The notes under the pieces were generated by a model. The model had not been told where the DNA came from and ran no database searches. It saw nothing but the letters and a program-made list of their open reading frames with translations. This document shows, piece after piece, positions 34,190-43,317 of a stretch of DNA of 64,000 nt. The stretch lies in assembly GCA_964489735.1 (NCBI GenBank), contig CAZBAL010000005.1:27406-91405 (forward strand), given 5' to 3'. Position 1 is the stretch's first letter, and each line of letters begins with the position of its first letter. The DNA is from Andreesenia sp964489735 (GTDB lineage: Bacteria; Bacillota; Clostridia; Tissierellales; Gottschalkiaceae). The position numbers and the translations under genes were made by a program.

Positions 34190-37100
34190 TTATTTAAAAT
34201 AAGATTGTAAATCTCTATATTCTACATTTTCTTCACTGTCTTTAACTTCTAATGCTTTTATGAAAAGTGCGGCCGTGTCTATACTAGTAAATATAGGTAT
34301 CTTATGCTCTGCTGCTTTTCTTCTAAGCTTAAATCCTCTTCTTCTCTTGTCATTACCTCTTGTAGGAGTATTTAATATGACCTTGATCTCATCAGAAGCT
34401 ATTTTTGCACCTATGTCTTCTGGTTTGATAGGTTCACACTCAATTCCATTATCTTGTAGGAATTTGCTTGTACCCATTGAACCGTAAAGCTTAAATCCTC
34501 TATCATAGTACTGTTTTATAGTGGATAATGAATCTTCTTTATCTACATCTTTTATTGAAACGTACATAGCGCCAGATTTTGGCATCTGAATATTCGTAGC
34601 TTTAAATGCCTTGAATACCGCTTTTTCAAATTCGCTGTCCATTCCCAGTACTTCTCCAGTTGATTTCATCTCAGGTCCTAGATATATGTCTACATCTCCA
34701 AGTTTCTCAGTTGAGAACACTGGTATCTTTATAGCGTAGAAATCTCTAGGTGGGATAAGTCCCACTCCATAATCCATCTCTGAAAGTTTCTTTCCTAACA
34801 TTATTTCAACAGCTATTTTAACCATTGGAGTACCTGTTATCTTAGAAAGTATAGGTACTGTCCTTGATGCTCTTGGGTTAACTTCGATTACATATATTTC
34901 TTCTCCATCATATACATACTGAATATTGATTAATCCCTTTGTATCAAGTTCTGTAGCTATGCTCTTAGTGTATTCATAAAGCTTATCTTTTACTTCCTGA
35001 CTAAGAGTTATAGTAGGATAAACAGTTATACTATCTCCCGAGTGTACCCCTGTTCTCTCTATATGCTCCATTATTCCAGGTATTAATATCTCCTCACCGT
35101 CACAAACAGCATCGACTTCTATCTCAGTTCCTTTTACGTATTTATCTATTAGAACTGGATGACTCTTAGATGCTGAAACAGCTTCAGTCATATATGTTTT
35201 CAGCACTTCATCATCATATACTACCTGCATAGCTCTTCCTCCGATTACATATGAAGGTCTAACTATTACCGGATAGCCTAGTCTATTTGCTGTCTCTAAT
35301 GCTTCTTCCAGATTTGTAACACCATTTCCTGCTGGTGATGGTACATTCAGTTTAGCTAAAAGCTGTCCGAATTTCTCTCTGTTTTCTGCTAAATCTATTG
35401 AATCATAAGATGTACCTAATATGTTGATACCTCTCTTATGAAGTTTTTCTGCAAGGTTTATAGAAGTCTGTCCACCGAACTGAACAACAACACCTTTAGG
35501 CTGTTCTTTTTCTATGATACTCATAACATCTTCTATATAAAGTGATTCAAAATAAAGTTTATCTGAAGTATCAAAGTCTGTACTAACTGTTTCAGGATTG
35601 TTGTTGATTATTATAGACTCATATCCTGCTTCATTTATTGCCCAAACTCCATGAACACAGCAGTAGTCGAATTCAACACCCTGTCCTATTCTTATCGGTC
35701 CAGATCCTAAAACTATTACGCTTTCTTTGTCTGTTATTTCATTTTCATCTTCTTTTTCATAAGAAGAGTAGTAATATGGCGTCTGTGCATCGAATTCTCC
35801 TGCACATGTATCCACCATCTTATAAGATGGTTTGAATCCATATTCTTTTCTAAGTGCTGTTATCTCTTTAGTCTCTATGCCTTTTAGGATACCGATATCT
35901 TTATCAGCTATTCCCATCTGCTTAGCTGCAAGCATAAGTTCTGGTGTAAGCACTTCATTTCTAACTTTTTCTTCCATAAGAACAATGTTTTTTATTCCAT
36001 TCAAGAACAGCTTATCTATAGTTGTCATTTCATATATCTCGTCTACAGAAACACCTTGTCTTATAGCCTGAGCTATTGCGAACATTCTCTCATCATCACA
36101 TTTCGAGATTTTTTCCATAAGCTCATCATTCGTAAGACCTTTCACAGTGTCAAGTCTCATTCCCTGATTCTTGCTCTCAAGAGATGTAAGGGCTTTCATC
36201 ATTGCAGATTCAAAAGTTCTTCCAATTGACATTACCTCTCCTGTTGCCTTCATCTGTGTTCCAAGCTTTCTAGCAGCTCCTGCAAACTTATCAAATGCCC
36301 ATTTAGGGAACTTTATAACAGTATAGTCTATTGATGGTTCAAAATATGCTGACGATGTCTTTGTAACATAGTTCTTAAGTTCATCAAGTGTATATCCTAT
36401 TGCTATTTTAGATGCGATCTTAGCTATAGGGTATCCTGCAGCTTTAGATGCCAATGCTGACGAACGGCTAACTCTAGGGTTTACTTCGATTACTATATAG
36501 TTATCTGTCTTATAGTCAAGCGCGTACTGAACATTACATCCACCCTCTAAATCAAGGCTGTCCAAAATTTTCAGTGCAGATGTTTTAAGCATGCTGTACT
36601 CATGTGATGCCAAAGTTTGAGCAGGCGCCACAACTATACTGTCTCCTGTATGAACTCCAACAGGGTCGAAGTTTTCCATACTGCATATTACCATTGAGTT
36701 CCCTTTTGAGTCTCTCATTACCTCAAATTCAATCTCTTTCCAGCCCGCAACAGACTGCTCAAGAAGAATTTGACCGATTGGTGAGTTATGGAAACCTGAA
36801 GCACATATTTCTTCAAGCTCTTCTTCATTTGAAGCAGTTCCACCACCAGTTCCTCCTAATGTATAAGCAGGTCTGATTATCACCGGATATCCGTTTTCAG
36901 CAACGAACTCTTTACATTCTTCAATATTAGTAGCAATTATAGATTTTGCTATCGGTTCATTTATTTCAAGCATTAGATCTTTAAATGCTTCTCTATCTTC
37001 TGCTTTTTTTATTGTCTCAGGCTTAACACCTAAAAGTTTTACATTGTATTTATCCAGAATTCCCTCTTCTTCCAACTTCATAGCGAGGTTAAGAGCAGTT

Positions 37101-37378
37101 TGCCCTCCAAAACCTGCTAAAAGTCCATCTGGCTTTTCTTTAGCGATTATCTTTTCAACCGCATCTATTGTTATCGGTTCTATATAAACTTTATCCGCCA
37201 CATTCATATCAGTCATTATTGTAGCTGGATTGCTGTTTACAAGAACTGTTCTTATTCCTTCTTCTTTTATCGATTTACAAGCCTGTGTACCTGAGTAGTC
37301 AAACTCAGCTGCTTGACCTATGATTATTGGACCAGATCCTATTATTAATACCGTATCTAATGATTTATTTAATGGCAT
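34190..37378 (-). CDS. carB: carbamoyl-phosphate synthase large subunit
   Basis: CarB (1062 aa, usual length) makes carbamoyl phosphate from bicarbonate, ammonia and two ATP, feeding pyrimidine and arginine synthesis. Two homologous ATP-grasp halves are seen: N half [21 protein letters not shown] near residue 8 and [20 protein letters not shown]-like block; C half [19 protein letters not shown] near residue 555 and [11 protein letters not shown]. The C-terminal MGS-like allosteric domain starts at about residue 930. Its ATG follows the carA stop directly. Its terminator is broken by the ISL3 element. Confidence 0.96.
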   Translation of the reverse strand: [1062 protein letters not shown]

Positions 37379-38437
37379 TTACTTTCCCTCCTTAAGAGAA
37401 TCAATAAAGCTAAATAATATATATGAAGTGTTTGCTAACTCCGATTCTTTTTCTAGCTCAAACTGAATAGATGATACATTAAGTTTAGTGCTTTTCAATC
37501 CTTCAACTGTCGAATCATTTAAGTTTATATGCGAAACTTCAAGATCTAAACCTGCTAAACTGTTTTCATCTACAACATATCCATGATTTTGTGGTACTAT
37601 AAATGCTCTTTCCTTATTATAATCATAAATACCGTGGTTCCAGCCTCTATGTCCGTGGTGCATCTTCTTAACTTCTGCTCCACTTGCAAGCGCTATTACC
37701 TGGTGACCAAGTGAGATACCGAAAGTAGGATATTCCTGAATAAGCTTTTTAACTTCTTCTACTATATCTGTCTTTTCAGTCGCAATTCCAGGACCGTTTG
37801 TAACAATAAGTCCATCTATATTTTCCTTGTCTATTTCCTCTTTTGTACTATTATATGGGAAAATTGTAAACCCATAATCTTTTCCTTCTAATACTCTAAG
37901 AACGTCATCTTTCTGACCAAGATCCAATATACCTATATTGAGTTCTTTTCCTTCTATCTTTTCAATAGACTTAACGCTGAACTCCTCAACATAATCATAT
38001 TTAACATCTTCTTTGACCTTCTCTTCAAGTTCATCCTGTGTAAGCGGCTCAGTAGATATTACACATTTCATTACTCCATCTTTTCTTATCTTTCTAGTAA
38101 TAGCTCTTGTGTCTACATTTTTAACGCCTACTATGTTTCTTTCCTTTAAATAGTCTTCCAAATTTTTATTACATTCATAATTAGAAGGTTCATCTATAAG
38201 ATCTTTTACTACCATGCCTTTGGCAAATGATTTTCTGCCTTCGTCTTTCACACCATAACTTCCCATACTAGGATAAGTCATGTTAAGTACAAATCCTGCA
38301 CATGAAGAGTCCTCAAGTACTTGCTGGTAACCTATCATTGTAGTATTGAAAACCAGTTCACCTACAGCAGTACCTACAGCACCAAATCCTTTACCTCTAT
38401 AAATAGTTCCATCCTCTAAGAATATAATTCCATTCAT
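37379..38437 (-). CDS. carA: carbamoyl-phosphate synthase small subunit, glutaminase triad lost
   Basis: CarA (352 aa) normally hydrolyses glutamine to supply ammonia to CarB. The N-terminal CPSase_sm domain is intact (FLEDGTIYRGKGFG, NTTMIGYQQVLEDSS). In the class I glutamine amidotransferase domain the nucleophile loop reads TFGISLGHQ instead of GICLGHQ: residue 242 is Ser (codon TCA), not Cys. The second catalytic segment, usually FQGHPEA, reads IQFELEK, so the His is Glu327; Glu329 is kept. The rest of the fold (GHRGWNHGI, PQNHGYVV) is well conserved, so this is not random decay. The enzyme should be ammonia-dependent, like human CPS1, which also has Ser in place of Cys. It is the first gene of carAB. 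Confidence 0.94.
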   Translation of the reverse strand: MNGIIFLEDGTIYRGKGFGAVGTAVGELVFNTTMIGYQQVLEDSSCAGFVLNMTYPSMGSYGVKDEGRKSFAKGMVVKDLIDEPSNYECNKNLEDYLKERNIVGVKNVDTRAITRKIRKDGVMKCVISTEPLTQDELEEKVKEDVKYDYVEEFSVKSIEKIEGKELNIGILDLGQKDDVLRVLEGKDYGFTIFPYNSTKEEIDKENIDGLIVTNGPGIATEKTDIVEEVKKLIQEYPTFGISLGHQVIALASGAEVKKMHHGHRGWNHGIYDYNKERAFIVPQNHGYVVDENSLAGLDLEVSHINLNDSTVEGLKSTKLNVSSIQFELEKESELANTSYILFSFIDSLKEGK

Positions 38438-38479
38438 TCATATCACCCCGCCAGTATTTTTATTATTATAAGAGCTCTT

Positions 38480-38575
38480 TTCAAAAAAAGCCCTCCTGGG
38501 CATGGGCACAGAAAGGCATATAATCTATCCAATTATTATACTGATACCTTTCTGGCCTCGCTGGACCAGATTAAA
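38480..38575 (-). promoter_or_regulatory. PyrR-type attenuator in the carAB leader
   Basis: On the minus strand CUGG-UCCAGCGAGG-CCAG (38552-38569) matches the PyrR binding loop consensus UCCAGnGAGG in a hairpin. CAGAAAGG just after it can pair with CCTTTCTG (38509-38516) as an antiterminator. A GCCC-AGGA-GGGC stem followed by seven T (38483-38489) is the terminator. High UMP should favour PyrR binding and early termination. Confidence 0.85.
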
Positions 38576-38602
38576 GATAATATATAAATCTCTATCTCTA
38601 AA

Positions 38603-38632
38603 ATTTTACCACTCTAAACTATCTCTTGTCAA
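38603..38632 (-). promoter_or_regulatory. carAB promoter
   Basis: On the minus strand TTGACA (38627-38632), 18 bases, then TAAAAT (38603-38608) preceded by TGG (extended -10). It lies just upstream of the PyrR element. Confidence 0.8.
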
Positions 38633-38978
38633 TAACTCAAATATCTTAGAAAAAGAAATACACAACCTTATCTAATATACCTATATCTACCCATTATTCA
38701 CTTTATTTAACTTATGAATCATTTTTTGTTCTTTATTTTTCACTAAATAGGCCTATATTTTCGAAAAATTGATTGATTTGCCCAATTATTAACAATATCT
38801 TAAGAATTATCTCATTATTCTAAAAATAGTTACAAAATTTATGTTTTTTGTAACTATTTGTTCATTTTTAGTTTCTTTTTGTTTTTTTATGTGATAGAAT
38901 GAGTTAGAAGTTTTAATAGAAGAGAAATTTTAGTATTCGAACATACAATATATATAATACAATTATCGGGAGGTTCAC

Positions 38979-40205
38979 ATGAAGAGATTATTATCTTTTA
39001 TGTTAGCGACAACAATAATATTTGGAAGTTCAGCTGCATTAGCTGCAAATTATAAAGTGGAATATCAAACGGGAGTTGCGGTTACAGAAGACCTTTCTCC
39101 AGTAAGAGTGGCATATAACGGAGATCTTATTCCTCAAGAAATGCCATCAGTTGTAAAAAATGCAAGATCATTAGTACCAGTAAGATACTTAGCAGAAGCT
39201 TCAGGCGCTGCAGTTGCTTGGGATCAAGCATCATCAACAGTTACAATATCTAAAGATGGAAGAACTGTTCAGCTTACTATAGGAAGCCCTACTGCATATA
39301 TCGATGGAAATGCTGTATCAGTTACTGATGGAGTTGCTCCAGTACTTGTTAATGACTGTACTCTAGTTCCTTTAAGATTTGTTTCTGAAGCACTAGGACT
39401 AAATGTGGATTGGGATGCTGCTAACTTTGTAGCAATTGTTTCTTCGCCAGACTATGTTCCACCGGCAGAAGGTTATCAATTTGCTGTAGCTGCGCAAACA
39501 GCACAAGAAGGAGGAACTGTTTATACTCAGTACAATATGACTTTTGAGCAAATGGTTCAAGCGCAAGCAAACAGACTTACTACAATCAACCGTGGTGGCG
39601 GCTGGGTACAAGCTACTACTGATGAGATAAGACAATATCTTGATGTTTCAAACATAGCACCTGGTTCAGACCAGTACTTCCAGTTCTTAGACTTATCTAA
39701 GCCAAGTGGAATATCAGCTGATGAATTCAATAAAATCCTTAGAGGTAGCCTTTCAGGAATGGGACAAGCATTCGTAGATGCGGCTAATCTTTACGGAATA
39801 AATGATGCTTACTTAGTAGCTCATGCTATATTAGAAACAGGTAACGGTTCATCTAAATTAGCTAATGGTGGATCAATGCCTAATGGAAGAGCTATATACA
39901 ATATGTATGGTTACAGAGCTGTAGACTCTGATCCAGTAGGAGAAGGTTCAAGATTTGCATATCAAGAAGGATGGTTTACACCATATGATGCAATAGTTGG
40001 TGGTGCTAAGCACATCAGAGAAAGATATATAGGTCAAGGACAAAACACTCTTTATAAAATGAGATGGAACCCTGATATAAACAACATATGGAAACAATAT
40101 GCTACAGATATCAGATGGGCTAGTGTTCAGGTTAAAAACATAAAAGCTATTTATGATTCATGTCCTCAACACGTACTTAGCTTTGACGTTCCTGTTTATC
40201 AATAA
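38979..40205 (+). CDS. secreted GH73 glucosaminidase with copper-amine-oxidase-like N-terminal domain
   Basis: A cell-wall hydrolase (408 aa). The signal peptide is LSFMLATTIIFGSSAALAA. Residues 45-155 are a copper amine oxidase N-terminal-like domain repeated twice (SLVPVRYLAEASGAAVAWD, TLVPLRFVSEALGLNVDWD), a module typical of clostridial surface proteins. Residues about 200-395 are a GH73 N-acetylglucosaminidase (LYGINDAYLVAHAILETGNG with the catalytic Glu, NMYGYRAVDSDP, ERYIG). It should cut peptidoglycan glycan strands. GGGAGG lies 5 bases before the ATG. Confidence 0.92.
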   Translation: MKRLLSFMLATTIIFGSSAALAANYKVEYQTGVAVTEDLSPVRVAYNGDLIPQEMPSVVKNARSLVPVRYLAEASGAAVAWDQASSTVTISKDGRTVQLTIGSPTAYIDGNAVSVTDGVAPVLVNDCTLVPLRFVSEALGLNVDWDAANFVAIVSSPDYVPPAEGYQFAVAAQTAQEGGTVYTQYNMTFEQMVQAQANRLTTINRGGGWVQATTDEIRQYLDVSNIAPGSDQYFQFLDLSKPSGISADEFNKILRGSLSGMGQAFVDAANLYGINDAYLVAHAILETGNGSSKLANGGSMPNGRAIYNMYGYRAVDSDPVGEGSRFAYQEGWFTPYDAIVGGAKHIRERYIGQGQNTLYKMRWNPDINNIWKQYATDIRWASVQVKNIKAIYDSCPQHVLSFDVPVYQ

Positions 40206-40279
40206 TCGATAAGCAACAATCAATATTAAATGATTTACAGTTTATAAGAAATAATATATACCAATTAAATTGCATAAGA

Positions 40280-40320
40280 GGTCGGGTGGTTTTTAATTCA
40301 AAAGCTGCCTGGCTTTTTTT
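40280..40320 (+). terminator. terminator of the GH73 gene
   Basis: GGTCGGGTGG pairs with CTGCCTGGCT (10 pairs, many G-U) and is followed by seven T. Confidence 0.7.
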
Positions 40321-40363
40321 ATCGCCATTATAGACAATATACCCTTAATATTGTATTAATAAC

Positions 40364-40421
40364 AAAAAGCTGAAGACTGCTTGCAAATGATTTAACTCAA
40401 ACGCAAACGGCCTTCAGCTTT
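40364..40421 (-). terminator. terminator of the isocitrate dehydrogenase gene
   Basis: On the minus strand AAAGCTGAAG ... CTTCAGCTTT with an inner stem, followed by TTTG. Confidence 0.65.
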
Positions 40422-40496
40422 ATATTGTTAATTATTTATTATCTTGTGGAACCCTTAATTATCTTCAGGATTCACCATTGTTATTGTCTTGGATTA

Positions 40497-41699
40497 TTAT
40501 AATAGATTCTCCAGTCTCTTTCTGACTTCATCTAAGAATTCTTCTGAATTTACAGCTCTTTTCTCTTCGACTTCTGAAAGAGAAATCAAGTCCTTAGTCA
40601 TTACTCCCTCTTCTATAGTCTGAATAGAAGCTTTCTCTAAACTGTCAGCAAACCTCACAAGCTCATCAATACTGTCAAGCTCTCCTCTTTTTCTAAGAGC
40701 TCCTGTCCATGCGAATATTGTCGCCATAGAGTTAGTAGAAGTTTCTTCACCTTCAAGATGTCTGTAGTAATGTCTTTGTACAGTTCCGTGAGCAGCTTCA
40801 TACTCATAGTTTCCTTCTGGTGAAACAAGAACTGAAGTCATCATAGCTAAACTTCCAAAAGCTGTTGCAACTAGATCAGACATAACATCTCCATCATAGT
40901 TTTTACAAGCCCAAACCATTCCACCTTCAGATTTAACAACTCTTGCTATAGCATCATCTATAAGAGTATAGAAGTATGAAATTCCTGCATCTTCAAATTT
41001 AGACTTATATTCGCTGTCATAGATCTCTTGGAATATATCCTTGAATCTGTGGTCATATGTTTTTGATATAGTATCCTTAGCAGCAAACCATAAGTCCTGC
41101 TTAAGATCTAGTGAATAGTTAAAGCATGATCTTGCAAAGCTCTCTATAGACTTATCTATATTGTGCATTCCAAGAACTACTCCCGGTCCATCAAATTCAT
41201 GAACTAATTTCTTTGTTTCATTCCCGTTTTCATCAGTAATAAGTAATTCTACTTTTGCCGGTCCTTCAACTCTATGCTCCACATCCTTGTATATATCTCC
41301 ATAAGCATGTCTTGCGATCGTAATCGGCTTTTTCCATGGTTTAACGAATGGCTTTATGCTGTCAACGATTATAGGAGCTCTGAAAACTGTACCGTCTAAT
41401 ATAGCTCTTATAGTTCCATTTGGACTCTTCCACATTTCCTTAAGGTCATATTCATCCATTCTTGCTGCATTAGGAGTGATTGTAGCACATTTTACACCTA
41501 CTCCATATTTTTTTATAGCTTCTGCCGCATCAACAGTTATCTTATCATCTGTTTCATTTCTCTTTTCAAGTCCTAAATCATAATACTCTGTCTTCAGATC
41601 TACATAAGGCTTTATAAGCTTATCTTTTATCATTGCCCAAAGAACTCTTGTCATTTCATCTCCGTCAATCTCAACTAACGGGTTCACCATTTTAATCAA
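40497..41699 (-). CDS. NADP-dependent isocitrate dehydrogenase, eukaryotic-type
   Basis: A 400-aa enzyme converting isocitrate to 2-oxoglutarate. It belongs to the subfamily that includes mitochondrial/cytosolic NADP-IDH: NPLVEIDGDEMTRVLW, WKSPNGTIRAILDGTVFR, PITIARHAYGDIYKD, VWACKNYDGDVMSD and EAAHGTVQRHYY. Length and motifs fit a functional enzyme. Start: TTG at 41699 with AGGAGG 7 bases before; the ATG three codons later would be too far from it. No citrate synthase or aconitase is in the window. Confidence 0.94.
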   Translation of the reverse strand: MIKMVNPLVEIDGDEMTRVLWAMIKDKLIKPYVDLKTEYYDLGLEKRNETDDKITVDAAEAIKKYGVGVKCATITPNAARMDEYDLKEMWKSPNGTIRAILDGTVFRAPIIVDSIKPFVKPWKKPITIARHAYGDIYKDVEHRVEGPAKVELLITDENGNETKKLVHEFDGPGVVLGMHNIDKSIESFARSCFNYSLDLKQDLWFAAKDTISKTYDHRFKDIFQEIYDSEYKSKFEDAGISYFYTLIDDAIARVVKSEGGMVWACKNYDGDVMSDLVATAFGSLAMMTSVLVSPEGNYEYEAAHGTVQRHYYRHLEGEETSTNSMATIFAWTGALRKRGELDSIDELVRFADSLEKASIQTIEEGVMTKDLISLSEVEEKRAVNSEEFLDEVRKRLENLL

Positions 41700-41780
41700 A
41701 TCTATTCCTCCTCTTAAGCTCTTAATCTGTATTCTATACTAATTATAGCAAAGAATCGTGCTATATCCCAATCAGAATTT

Positions 41781-41824
41781 AAAAAAGATTCCCATAAACT
41801 CTAAATCAGAGTAATGAGAATCTT
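41781..41824 (-). terminator. terminator of the F420-ligase-type gene
   Basis: On the minus strand AAGATTCTCAT ... ATGGGAATCTT is followed by TTTTAAATT. Confidence 0.8.
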
Positions 41825-41866
41825 CTATTATATATTAAAGATAGTACAGGTAACCAAATAATAATA

Positions 41867-43066
41867 TTATTCTGTAGCTAAACTATCAAAATATCCCTGA
41901 ACAAGTACTATAGGAGTTCCTTTGTCTCCACTTCCTGATGTTAAGTCAAATAGACTTCCTAAAAGGTCTGTAAGCTGTCTTGGAGTTGTTCCAAGCTTTG
42001 CAGCCTCATCTGATGATGTAGAAGCATCTTTATTTGCTCTGATTTTTTTCTTCATCTCTTCCATCATAGCTTCGCTGTCTACTCCATCCATTTCATTATC
42101 AGCTATATACTTAAGCTTAATTTCATTTGGAGTTCCAATTAGTCCATTTGTAAATCCTGGTGAAACTATCGGGTCAGCGAGTTCCCATATCTTTCCTACT
42201 GGGTCTTTGAAAGCTCCATCTCCATAAACCATAACTTCAATAGTCTTTCCTGTTTTTTCCTTAAGTTCTTCCTGAATTTTTTGAACTATATTGTCACAAT
42301 CTCTTGGGAACAGCTTAACAGTCGTATCTGTTGCTCTGTTTGATCCTAAAAGACCAAATTCTTCATTATATCCTCTACCGTCAACTGGTTCACTAACTAT
42401 ATCGTCTAAACCGTAAATAGTTTTAGCTCCCGCTGATTTTAGGATTCTTTTCGTTCTAGTTCTCTCATGTATATTTGCAACTAATATTTCATCAGTGTAT
42501 TTTAAAGCATCTTGAGCTCTATTTGTCAGATAAATCTTTATATTATCATTCACACCTAATTCTCTATACATTCTAACGTAATCAATTCCTGTAAAAGGAT
42601 GCTTCACTTCTTCTCCAAAAAGCTCTCTGTACTTTTCTTCTGTAAGTAGGTCAGAGTAAGGATCAACACCTTTTGCATCCATTTCATCTATATCCATTAA
42701 ATGGTTTCCAACTTCATCACTTGGATAATTTAAGAACAGATGAACATTCTTGCCTGTTTGAGCTATAGCTTCAAGCACAACAGCAAATCTATTTCTACTA
42801 AGGATTGGGAACATGACTGCTATGTCATCACCTTTGAATTTACTGTTTATATCATTTACAATATCAGAAACTTTAACATAGTTACCTTGAGCTCTAGCAA
42901 CTAATGACTCTGTTATACCAACAACGTCTTTATCTCTTAATTCAAAACCTTCACATTCTGAAGCCTCTAGAACTGAATTAACTACTATTTCTGTTATATT
43001 GTCTCCTTCTTTTACTATAGGGGCTCTTAGTCCTCTAGCAACCGTACCTACACATCTTTTTGACAT
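41867..43066 (-). CDS. coenzyme F420-0:L-glutamate ligase-type protein
   Basis: A 399-aa protein of the F420_ligase (CofE) family, which in methanogens and actinobacteria adds glutamate to coenzyme F420. Seen: the N-terminal VVGITESLVARAQGNYV, a central MFPILSRNRFAVVLEAIA, and metal/GTP-binding blocks MVYGDGAFKDPVGKIWELADP and GSNRATDTTVKLFP. No other F420 genes occur in the window, and clostridia generally lack F420, so the true substrate is uncertain. It is monocistronic. Confidence 0.85.
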   Translation of the reverse strand: MSKRCVGTVARGLRAPIVKEGDNITEIVVNSVLEASECEGFELRDKDVVGITESLVARAQGNYVKVSDIVNDINSKFKGDDIAVMFPILSRNRFAVVLEAIAQTGKNVHLFLNYPSDEVGNHLMDIDEMDAKGVDPYSDLLTEEKYRELFGEEVKHPFTGIDYVRMYRELGVNDNIKIYLTNRAQDALKYTDEILVANIHERTRTKRILKSAGAKTIYGLDDIVSEPVDGRGYNEEFGLLGSNRATDTTVKLFPRDCDNIVQKIQEELKEKTGKTIEVMVYGDGAFKDPVGKIWELADPIVSPGFTNGLIGTPNEIKLKYIADNEMDGVDSEAMMEEMKKKIRANKDASTSSDEAAKLGTTPRQLTDLLGSLFDLTSGSGDKGTPIVLVQGYFDSLATE

Positions 43067-43317
43067 AATAAATTGCTCCCTTCATCTTTAATTACATATA
43101 TTATTTTATATCAAATCCGGACATAATTCAATATTTTTGAAAAAATTTTCGTATTTTCACTAATTTTTTTCTATCTTCTATATAGCTTATACAACTAAAA
43201 AAATATTTCCGTGATTATCAATAGTTAATGTGATTTCTATAGTTTTTTTCTATTGGTTGATTAGATATACATATGGTAATCTGAAATTTAGAAATAATAC
43301 AAATAAGAGGTGATATA

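Larger units (their letters stand above)
38438..38978. other. divergent regulatory region between carA and the GH73 gene
   Basis: About 540 bases without a gene. The left 200 hold the carA leader with a PyrR attenuator and sigma-A promoter. The rest is AT-rich, with an extended -10 (TGATAGAAT near 38892-38900) that may serve the GH73 gene. Confidence 0.7.

Noticed and set aside
36604..36876. Plus-strand open frame within carB
   Set aside because: It is entirely antisense to a full-length, conserved carB and has no ribosome site or known domain.
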